Positions 1 to 6,296 of a DNA stretch of 26,400 nt are shown piece by piece. The translations under genes and the position numbers were made by a program. Under the pieces are notes generated by a model that was not told the origin of the DNA, did no database searches, and was given only the letters and a program-made list of their open reading frames with translations. The stretch comes from a virus, in IMG/VR virus record IMGVR_UViG_3300030430_003553, positions 1-26,400 of that record; one strand, given 5' to 3'. Numbering within the stretch: the stretch's first letter is position 1; every line of letters starts with the position of its first letter.

Positions 1-99
1 GTTCGCCCTGGAATCACAAGTGATAATCAATGGGCCATGGCGAGAGTAAATGGTCTATTGTATGCTTTGAGAAATGGAAGGTATAGATCTGGAAAGTTT
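1..99. repeat. Terminal direct repeat (left copy), circular closure
   Basis: The first 99 bases are identical to the last 99 (26302-26400). The prohead protease frame reads through the join without a shift, which is what a circular or circularly permuted genome assembled with a k-mer overlap gives. One copy should be dropped, leaving 26,301 bp of unique sequence. Confidence 0.95.
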
Positions 100-831
100 G
101 ATGTTGATTTGTTACCGGCTGAACACCCAATAAAAAAACGGGAAAAGAAAATGAAAGAAGAAGACAAAGAAGAAAAGGCAGTTGTTCAACTCGAAGAAGA
201 ACAGATTTTAATGGTCAAAGATATCATTGCGGGTTTGCGATCTGCAGTTGAGATGCACCAAAAGCAGGCCGATATGCTACAAGATATGATCGATATGAAA
301 CAACCCGAAGAAGAAACAAGTTATCACGATGATGATGAAGATGAAGATTCAGAGGAAGAGAAATATCATCATGATGACGATGACGAAAAAGAAGATAAGT
401 ATTATATCAAGAAAACCGACTTCCCCAAAAAAGGCGATGACGAAAAGATAAGCATGAGGAACTCAAACCATAAAAGTTTCCCGTTGAGCTATGCCAGAAG
501 AATAAAATCTGATTATCCGGATATTTGGCGGGCCGGTGGAAACATCAAAGGGAATGCGCAATTTGCTATCTTGTCAAAGATACAAGATCAGAACAATGGT
601 GTTCCAAAAACCAAAAGCCAAGAGGACGCTATCAAGCTACGCGAAGCTTGGGCGGCCCGTCACAAACAAGACTTTCGTTTGGCTGGTGTGGTAGCACAAA
701 TGAAGTGGTTGGTTATCGGTGATCGTGGTTTGTCTCATATGAAAGACGTTATCAACGAAGAGATCGAAAAGCAGAATGAAAAAAGTTTTAATATGGCCTT
801 ATTGGCTGAACTACTCAACAATGGAGAATAA
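1..831 (+). CDS. Prohead protease, C-terminal part (continues from 25588)
   Basis: These are the last 276 residues of a 514-residue protein whose start is at 25588; the ATG at 37 is internal. The join is in phase, since 714 bases precede base 1. In order this part carries the rest of a domain with the signature WAMARVNGLLYALRNG, a Lys/Glu-rich coiled-coil segment (about residues 296-340 of the whole), a very acidic Asp/Glu/His run (about 345-372), and a second domain with DYPDIWRAGGNIKGNAQF and EAWAARHKQDFRLAGVVAQM. From memory, both of these domains recur as uncharacterised modules in marine and metagenomic phage head proteins. The acidic coiled-coil part could act as scaffold for capsid assembly and be removed on maturation; this is inference. 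The capsid gene starts 3 bases after the stop, with GGAG just upstream. Confidence 0.85.
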   Translation, partial: VRPGITSDNQWAMARVNGLLYALRNGRYRSGKFDVDLLPAEHPIKKREKKMKEEDKEEKAVVQLEEEQILMVKDIIAGLRSAVEMHQKQADMLQDMIDMKQPEEETSYHDDDEDEDSEEEKYHHDDDDEKEDKYYIKKTDFPKKGDDEKISMRNSNHKSFPLSYARRIKSDYPDIWRAGGNIKGNAQFAILSKIQDQNNGVPKTKSQEDAIKLREAWAARHKQDFRLAGVVAQMKWLVIGDRGLSHMKDVINEEIEKQNEKSFNMALLAELLNNGE

Positions 832-834
832 ATC

Positions 835-2301
835 ATGTCAAATGATAAATTGGCGAATGAGGCCCGACAGATAATTGACGGTATCCGCCGCCACCAAGTG
901 AACAGTGAAAACAAACTCACTAACGTTCAAAAGCAAGTTGCCGATCTGAAAGTTGCTATTCAAAAAATGACCGAAGCTCAAGAAAAGCCGGTTGTGATTG
1001 AAGGCAAAAACGACGGTTTGAAACAATATGTTCGTGATGAGGGATTACAACTTTTCACACAACAACGATCCGTCAATATTCATGGATATGGAACAGTTCG
1101 AATTAAAGAAGAAGGTTTGATTGATACTGAAAAAAATCATTCTGAATGGCATCATGAGCTTAAGCAGATTGTAAGCAAAAAGAACTTGTTGAAAACTTTT
1201 TGTGCACACACACCAAAGACCGATGCTGAGTTGATTCGTCATCTTGACAAAGCACCTTCTTTCATGAAGTCCGCAATTCAAAAGAGTTTGTATGACGCCG
1301 CCGGTCAAGGTGCTGAATTCATTCCAGATGAATTCCGGGACCAGTTGTATATGAGTTACAAGACACCGTCAATGCTTGCGGAACAATTTGAAGTGGTACC
1401 AACTCAATCAAACACAATCTTGATTCCAAGATTTGATAATCCCGGTGGTCGTCCTTACATTAAAGGCGCTTTGACTTCTGATACAGTAACAGACAATATC
1501 TTTACAGCATCAACTCCAACAACAGCCCAAGCAAGTATTGCAATCAAAGGATTCGCTGCTCGTTATCGTGTTTCAAGTGACTTGATTGAAGACAGCGCAA
1601 TTTCTATTTTGCCCTCCTTGCAACAATCTATTTTCCGTGATCTTACTGATGGCTATGAAGATTGTATGCTTAACGGTGATACAAGTGGAACACATGCGGA
1701 CGATATCGCCAACTGGAATATCCGATCTCGTTGGGGGACTTCGCCTGCTCTTGGTGGATCTTCTGATCACCGTCGCAACTTTAAAGGTCTTAGAAAGTTA
1801 GCATCTGACGCTTCAACAAGTGATATCGCTATTCTTGGCGGTGCAGCTGTATCAGCCGATGATATCATATCCGGTTTGGCTTTGATGGCTGAGTACTCAA
1901 GCCAAGATATGATGTTAGTTACAAGTCCTGAAATGCTTCTTACTCTTTTAAAGATCGATGCAGTTCAAACTATTGATAAGTTTGGCCCGGCTGCTACAAT
2001 TGTTAGTGGTTCTTTGGCTTCAATCTTTGGGATGCCTATTCTTGTAAGTCGTTATATGGGTGCTGATTTGAATGGTAGTGGTCTTTTTGATAATGTATTG
2101 AAAACCAAGTCAGGTATCATTCTTGTGAATCGTGCATCTTACAAGCATTATCAACGCCGTGGAATCACAGTTGAAACACAACGTGATATCAATTCCGATT
2201 CTGTTTCCGTTGTCGCTACTATGCGAAGAACATTCGCTAGTCCAGATCCAGCGTTAACAAAGAATGTTGCCTACCTTGCAAACTCCGAACCATTTAGCTA
2301 A
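835..2301 (+). CDS. Major capsid protein, HK97 fold
   Basis: This 488-residue protein sits directly after the prohead protease, the standard place for an HK97-type major capsid protein. Residues 1-60 are predicted coiled coil, rich in Lys, Gln and Glu, and match the delta (internal scaffold) domain that the protease removes in HK97. A linker follows to about residue 155. The shell domain starts around the segment with AAGQGAEFIPDEFRDQL, followed by PRFDNPGGRPY and a long E-loop/P-domain region. Length is slightly above the HK97 average because of the N-terminal region. The start ATG has GGAG at 8-11 bases upstream. Identity rests on order, domain layout and sequence style; a shell structure prediction would settle it. 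Confidence 0.9.
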   Translation: MSNDKLANEARQIIDGIRRHQVNSENKLTNVQKQVADLKVAIQKMTEAQEKPVVIEGKNDGLKQYVRDEGLQLFTQQRSVNIHGYGTVRIKEEGLIDTEKNHSEWHHELKQIVSKKNLLKTFCAHTPKTDAELIRHLDKAPSFMKSAIQKSLYDAAGQGAEFIPDEFRDQLYMSYKTPSMLAEQFEVVPTQSNTILIPRFDNPGGRPYIKGALTSDTVTDNIFTASTPTTAQASIAIKGFAARYRVSSDLIEDSAISILPSLQQSIFRDLTDGYEDCMLNGDTSGTHADDIANWNIRSRWGTSPALGGSSDHRRNFKGLRKLASDASTSDIAILGGAAVSADDIISGLALMAEYSSQDMMLVTSPEMLLTLLKIDAVQTIDKFGPAATIVSGSLASIFGMPILVSRYMGADLNGSGLFDNVLKTKSGIILVNRASYKHYQRRGITVETQRDINSDSVSVVATMRRTFASPDPALTKNVAYLANSEPFS

Positions 2302-2304
2302 ACT

Positions 2305-2916
2305 ATGGCCTTAGTAAGTGCATCAACATTAAGAGAATACTTGCCTGAGATCGCTGGTAACACTGCGATTGATGGCGAGCTTAATTCCTTGATAGCAAGG
2401 ATCGAGAAAGGTGTAGCAAACTTCTTGGGTTTTCCCTTCAACGAAAGTTTGCTATCACCTTCTCTTGAATCCACAACCTATACTTTCTATGTTGATGCAC
2501 CTACTTACAATGATATTTATACTCTCCAATTACCAATTTCACCCGTAACAAGTATTACAAGTATTCATGCCGACGGACTACGTGAATATGGTAGTGATAC
2601 TTTGGTGGATCCTACTACTTATGATCTTGATCAAAAGTATGGAAGAGTAATTTTGAAACCTCAATCAGTGACAACCTATTTTGTTTCAGCCTATCGAGGA
2701 AATAAAGTTGTGTGTACAGCTGGGTTTGTTACTGCACCTTCTGATCTTGAGCATGCGATTTGTGTTCTGGCCTCGATGGCACAAAGAAACAAGACAAACC
2801 AAGGAAAAGAATCATTGACTTCAAGAAATGGATCGATCAAACTCACCCCCAAAAATATGCCTTTGGAGGTCAAAGAGTTTTTGCGACCATATAGATCACC
2901 AACTTCTATCTTTTAG
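2305..2916 (+). CDS. Head-tail connector (gp6 / SPP1 gp15-like adaptor)
   Basis: This 203-residue protein lies just after the capsid gene. It has the usual adaptor build: an N-terminal helical part (residues 3-45, with LREYLPEIAG and ARIEKGVANFLGFPF), a central beta insertion of about 100 residues, and a C-terminal helix ending near DLEHAICVLASMAQRN with a charged tail. Proteins of this type form the ring under the portal. The start ATG is 3 bases after the capsid stop and has no good ribosome site of its own, so translational coupling is likely. Assignment is by position and fold pattern. Confidence 0.75.
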   Translation: MALVSASTLREYLPEIAGNTAIDGELNSLIARIEKGVANFLGFPFNESLLSPSLESTTYTFYVDAPTYNDIYTLQLPISPVTSITSIHADGLREYGSDTLVDPTTYDLDQKYGRVILKPQSVTTYFVSAYRGNKVVCTAGFVTAPSDLEHAICVLASMAQRNKTNQGKESLTSRNGSIKLTPKNMPLEVKEFLRPYRSPTSIF

Positions 2917-2923
2917 GTGATTC

Positions 2924-3292
2924 ATGAAGTTAAAAGATTTTATTAAAAGATTATTCAAACGGTCCGATCAGTTGGATGATGAGCTTCACAAAAAACTGGC
3001 TTTCATCTCAAGAAGGCTACAAGATCGGGCAAAGCTTAACGCTACAATTGATCCAAGAAAAAGAACCGGTCGATTGTATGATTCAATCACAACAAAGAGA
3101 AAGAAAGAAGCCGGTGGAACATCTATCACTTTGATAGCCGGATCTTCATCGGTCAATTACGCTGGTTATGTTGAGTTTGGAACATCAAGAATGTATCCAA
3201 GATTGTATTTATCAAGAGCACAAAAACAAGTTGATGAAACATTGCCGGATGAGCTAAAGCGATTGGCCACCATTTATTTGAGGGCTATCTAA
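2924..3292 (+). CDS. HK97 gp10-like neck / tail completion protein
   Basis: This 122-residue protein carries the classic gp10 signature YAGYVEFGTSRMYPRLYL at about residues 84-101. In this family the segment follows a helical N-terminus and a Thr/Ser-rich beta hairpin, both present here (RTGRLYDSITT at about 47-57). It is thought to act at the head-tail joint, helping attach the tail. AGGTGA lies 4-9 bases before the ATG. It is in the expected order between the adaptor and the tail terminator. Confidence 0.88.
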   Translation: MKLKDFIKRLFKRSDQLDDELHKKLAFISRRLQDRAKLNATIDPRKRTGRLYDSITTKRKKEAGGTSITLIAGSSSVNYAGYVEFGTSRMYPRLYLSRAQKQVDETLPDELKRLATIYLRAI

Positions 3293-3293
3293 C

Positions 3294-3749
3294 ATGGCCG
3301 ATAGTCGTATTGTAAAGATCCACAAAAAAATTGCCGAGTTGGTATCCGTCAACTTTAGTGCTGGCCATTCTGAACTTGACTTTTCAAACCGTGGATTTAG
3401 ATTTGTACAACTTGACAATATCATGATCCCGTCAGTTGGAATCAAGTTTGTGGATAGTCTAGAAGAGAACACAAATGTAACACTTGGCCGATATCGTGGT
3501 ACTGCAATATTTGAAGTCTATGCTTTTTGCGGTGGAACAACCAATGAAGCCAGAACAGACACGGCTTTAAATGCTTGCTCAGATATGATCAAAGCCATAA
3601 CTGCAAACCGTCAATTAAGTCTGGGGACAGATGTCGACGATGTCATGTGTGATTTTATGTCTATCGATGGTGATGTTCTTGGCGTTGATGGAGTAGGAAT
3701 TGGGTATATACGTGTTAAGGTATTTTATCAAAGTGATGATGGTGCATAA
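3294..3749 (+). CDS. Probable tail terminator protein
   Basis: This 151-residue protein starts two bases after the gp10-like gene, with GAGG upstream inside that gene. It has a short helix, then alternating strands with GRYRGTAIFEVYAFCGG, a helix (ALNACSDMIKAITAN) and a final strand GYIRVKVFYQSDD. This alpha/beta pattern and the place between the gp10-like gene and the tail tube gene fit the protein that caps the tail tube and stops its growth (lambda gpU-like). There is no diagnostic motif, so the call is mainly positional. The stop codon TAA overlaps the next ATG as TAATG. Confidence 0.65.
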   Translation: MADSRIVKIHKKIAELVSVNFSAGHSELDFSNRGFRFVQLDNIMIPSVGIKFVDSLEENTNVTLGRYRGTAIFEVYAFCGGTTNEARTDTALNACSDMIKAITANRQLSLGTDVDDVMCDFMSIDGDVLGVDGVGIGYIRVKVFYQSDDGA

Positions 3750-4522
3750 TGACCTGGTATAGTTCAAGTTTTAAAAGGCGATATCCGATTACGGTCAATG
3801 TTCTTGGTGGTGCTGAGACATCAGGAAGTCATGATATTGAAGTCGTGTTTCCTTCTGATTGGGATGACTTCTGGCAAAATATACGCTCGGATGGATTTGA
3901 TATAGTTCTTGCCGATTCAATGGGTACGCTACAAAATTTCAGAAGAACCACATTCAACTTTGCAAACCGTGAGTTAACGTTAGCCGGTGATTCGATTACA
4001 TTCGCAAACCAAAATAGCATAAATCTTGTTTATGTCTATTTTAACAATCCTGATCAATCAAGTGATCTATCGAGTGCATTTTCACCGAGCTCACCAAAGA
4101 CTGGTAAGATATATCTCAATGCACCGGCCAACCGAATAGTAACACAACCAAGTCAAAGAACAGGAACAACTACCCCCAACTTTGTCTTTCAAAAAACTTC
4201 TGATGATGAAATATACATATGGTTTAGAGTGGCCTCTTTGTTGGCTTCAAGAATAGCACCGTACAACGACAAACTTGACTTCGAATCTTTGGATTTCGTT
4301 AAGATTCAATCACTTGATTCAAGTGGATCAAATGATACTGGTCGCTACAATGATACACTCACCGCATTTATACCAGGTTATGTTGGTGTGAACGTCAAAG
4401 CGGGTTCTAACAATACAGATTATACTGTGGTTTGTGAGATCAGAACAGTTGCAACTGGACCATACAACCAAACAATAAGTTTGCGGTGTTTATTGCAAAC
4501 CAGAGATCTATTACCAATTTAG
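3749..4522 (+). CDS. DUF2341-like virion or tail protein
   Basis: This 257-residue protein has an N-terminal part (about 5-95) resembling DUF2341: FKRRYPITVNV, then a line with the pattern D-f-W-x-n-I-R-s-D-G-x-D-I-v-l-a-D, then a strand-rich stretch ending LVYVYFNNP. DUF2341 domains usually sit in surface or fibre-like beta proteins. The C-terminal half (about 120-257) is also strand-rich with FVKIQSLDSS and ends LRCLLQTRDLLPI. It lies between the tail terminator and tail tube genes, where an accessory structural gene would be packaged with the tail. It could decorate the tail tube; that is inference. It overlaps its neighbour by one base. Confidence 0.6.
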   Translation: MTWYSSSFKRRYPITVNVLGGAETSGSHDIEVVFPSDWDDFWQNIRSDGFDIVLADSMGTLQNFRRTTFNFANRELTLAGDSITFANQNSINLVYVYFNNPDQSSDLSSAFSPSSPKTGKIYLNAPANRIVTQPSQRTGTTTPNFVFQKTSDDEIYIWFRVASLLASRIAPYNDKLDFESLDFVKIQSLDSSGSNDTGRYNDTLTAFIPGYVGVNVKAGSNNTDYTVVCEIRTVATGPYNQTISLRCLLQTRDLLPI

Positions 4523-4533
4523 GAGAATAAAAA

Positions 4534-5502
4534 ATGGCTATTCAATTTGGAAGGAACGCATTTATTAATGTTTCATCAGTTGCTGAGGGTGCTTATGGTG
4601 ACGGATCAGGAACATTTAACGTATTTAACAGAATATTTTCTTGTTCATTACAAAGAACACAAACAAGAGAACAAGTAACACATCTATCAACTTCAAATGG
4701 TGCTTTCTCAAAAGCTCAATTTGCTGTTCAAACAGAAGTGAGTGGAACAATTGAGATGCCTTTGTATTACGCCGGATCTGGACCTTGGTTAAGATATGCG
4801 CTTGGGACTTCTTCCTCTTCTTCTGGACCTGCACCTTTTACACATGATTATGATGCTACCACCACCGATCTTGAGTCTTTTGCTTTGAAGTTTCAAAGGG
4901 GAACTGGCGGAATGGAGTTATTCGAAGGGTGTATGATCTCAACAATGACCATATCTTGTGCAGCTGGCGAAGAGGCCCGATTGAGTTGTGATATTATTGG
5001 TGAAGATAGCCAAACAAGGGCCGGATCAATATCGCCAAGTTACGGATCTGGAACTCAAGTATTACATAACCAATCAAATGCAAGCGCTCTTCGTTACACT
5101 CCTTCCGGTGGAGTTGCTCAAAATTACACACTCCGATCTTTTGAGTTCACACTTGACAACAAGCTTGAAGATAGAAGAACACTTGGATCTTTGCTGACTT
5201 CATCTCCAGCCGTTACCGATATTCGAGAAGTGACCTTGTCTTGTGTTGCTGATCTTGAAGATGAATTAATATACAACCATCAGCTCGATGGTACAAGTGG
5301 CGAGATCTTGGTTCAATTTACAAGTGGAACAGATGAATTTGTAATAAGACTATTTAATGCTGTAGTTATGGAATACAGCGACGAAGTTAACACAGTTGGT
5401 AGGCTGGAACGCACATTTACATTTAAAGGCTTTGCTGATGCTTCAAATGAAGCATGTAAAATCCAAGTTGTGAATAATGAGAACTCAGCTGTTAGTAATT
5501 AA
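4534..5502 (+). CDS. Major tail tube protein
   Basis: This 322-residue protein has a strong ribosome site (AGGAGAATAAAAAATG). It begins MAIQFGRNAFINVSSVAEG, the usual opening of siphovirus tube proteins that present a complex at the tip. Two similar beta halves follow: one with VSGTIEMPLYYAGSGPWLRY and ALKFQRGTGGMELFEGC, the second with RSFEFTLDNKLEDRRTLGS and ending in a strand pair before TFTFKGFADASNEA. A duplicated tube fold would explain the length, about twice that of a minimal tube protein. It sits directly before the tail chaperone genes. The gene is followed by an A/T-only spacer, so a new transcription or processing unit may start after it. Confidence 0.8.
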   Translation: MAIQFGRNAFINVSSVAEGAYGDGSGTFNVFNRIFSCSLQRTQTREQVTHLSTSNGAFSKAQFAVQTEVSGTIEMPLYYAGSGPWLRYALGTSSSSSGPAPFTHDYDATTTDLESFALKFQRGTGGMELFEGCMISTMTISCAAGEEARLSCDIIGEDSQTRAGSISPSYGSGTQVLHNQSNASALRYTPSGGVAQNYTLRSFEFTLDNKLEDRRTLGSLLTSSPAVTDIREVTLSCVADLEDELIYNHQLDGTSGEILVQFTSGTDEFVIRLFNAVVMEYSDEVNTVGRLERTFTFKGFADASNEACKIQVVNNENSAVSN

Positions 5503-5569
5503 AAATAAATAAATAAATATATAAAATTATTTATGTATAACTTATGTTCCTTTTATGAGTGAGATCTAA

Positions 5570-6067
5570 ATGAAAGACATATTGCAAAAAATCATTATCA
5601 ATTCTCGGTGGACATATCCGATTTTTGATGGACAAATAATCATCGAAGGTCGGATATTGTCGCCACAAGAGGCCGAGATTTGTGGCTTAAGTTCCGCATT
5701 AATAGCAAAGTCTATTATGACAGAACAACACTTAAGAGACTTAGCCCGTTTACAAGTCAAAGAAGAGATCAAAGAAGAGGATGAATTCGAAGAGGTTATG
5801 CGACTACTTCAAGGGTTTGATCCTGACAAGATCCTACAAATGGCTGAAAGTCAAGATAAGATTCTTGTGAACTGTGTAAGAAGAGCCTCAAGCGACAAAG
5901 GTGTAAAGTGGCAAGACTTCAGATTGGTTCTTGAGGAGTCAAAACAATCAGCCGTACAAAATCGTTTATGGGTTGGTATGTTACCGGACAAAGACCGAAA
6001 AGCAATGATTGATCTTTGTATGCAAGGACACAAAAAAGCAGATGAAGCAATCAGGAGGTCACTTTGA
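5570..6067 (+). CDS. Tail assembly chaperone (G-like), zero-frame product
   Basis: This 165-residue, mostly helical, charged protein lies between the tail tube and tape measure genes, where long-tailed phages encode the G and GT chaperones that coat the tape measure protein. An acidic helix (about residues 60-80) precedes GFDPDKILQMAES, and the frame ends RRSL-stop. The stop TGA at 6065-6067 sits in a prfB-like +1 slip site, so a share of ribosomes should continue into the next frame. The start ATG has only a modest site (GTGAG). No enzyme motif is present. The function rests on position and the slip site. Confidence 0.75.
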   Translation: MKDILQKIIINSRWTYPIFDGQIIIEGRILSPQEAEICGLSSALIAKSIMTEQHLRDLARLQVKEEIKEEDEFEEVMRLLQGFDPDKILQMAESQDKILVNCVRRASSDKGVKWQDFRLVLEESKQSAVQNRLWVGMLPDKDRKAMIDLCMQGHKKADEAIRRSL

Positions 6068-6068
6068 A
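6053..6068 (+). promoter_or_regulatory. Programmed +1 ribosomal frameshift site (prfB-like)
   Basis: The site reads AGG-AGG-TCA-CTT-TGA-A in the zero frame. Bacterial prfB uses AGG-GGG-TAT-CTT-TGA-C: an internal Shine-Dalgarno, three bases, the slippery CTT and a weak TGA stop. The spacing here is the same to the base. Slipping from CTT to TTT puts the ribosome on GAA at 6066 in the +1 frame, which is open to 6287. No start codon lies close enough behind AGGAGG for it to be an ordinary ribosome site; the nearest in-frame ATG, at 6081, is 22 bases away. Confidence 0.85.
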
Positions 6069-6287
6069 ACGGATAAAGAAATGTTTCAAATCTATAATTC
6101 TCTTTCAAGGGCTTATGGTTGTCTACCTTCTGATCTGCTTGGCTTAAGTTGGCACGAGCTTCTTTTTAATCTTCAATGTTTGCAAGTAAGATCTGATCAC
6201 CTACAAAAGATGATAAAGCAAAGTAACCGAAAAAAGGCTATGTTGTTTCCAGTTATATCGATGACTGATCTTGTTGATATTTTGTAA
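6066..6287 (+). CDS. Tail assembly chaperone T-extension, read by +1 frameshift
   Basis: This frame adds 73 residues to the upstream chaperone, giving a fusion of about 238 residues (zero-frame residues 1-165, then ETDKEMFQIYNSLSRAYGC and on). The added part has YGCLPSDLLGLSWHELLFNL, a typical pattern of GT extensions, where the helix after a short loop contacts the tape measure protein. It ends 9 bases before the tape measure start. A separate 68-residue product from the ATG at 6081 is possible but lacks a ribosome site at normal spacing. In lambda and most relatives the shift is -1; here the geometry requires +1. Confidence 0.8.
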   Translation, partial: ETDKEMFQIYNSLSRAYGCLPSDLLGLSWHELLFNLQCLQVRSDHLQKMIKQSNRKKAMLFPVISMTDLVDIL

Positions 6288-6296
6288 GGTGTAAAG

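Noticed and set aside
1-99. Direct terminal repeats used for packaging (T7-like ends)
   Set aside because: The repeat is short, lies inside the protease gene, and the frame passes the junction in phase, so an assembly overlap of a circular or permuted genome is simpler.
331-400. Acidic His/Asp run of the protease as a metal-binding enzyme site
   Set aside because: Low-complexity Asp/Glu/His with no fixed motif; better explained as a disordered scaffold or DNA-mimic stretch.
37-831. Independent gene starting at ATG 37
   Set aside because: The ATG is internal to a conserved-looking module whose first half is at 26150-26301; joining the ends gives one uninterrupted frame.
6081-6287. Independent 68-residue gene starting at ATG 6081
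   Set aside because: AGGAGG lies 22 bases upstream, too far for initiation, while it is placed perfectly for +1 slippage at CTT-TGA. It remains possible as a minor product.
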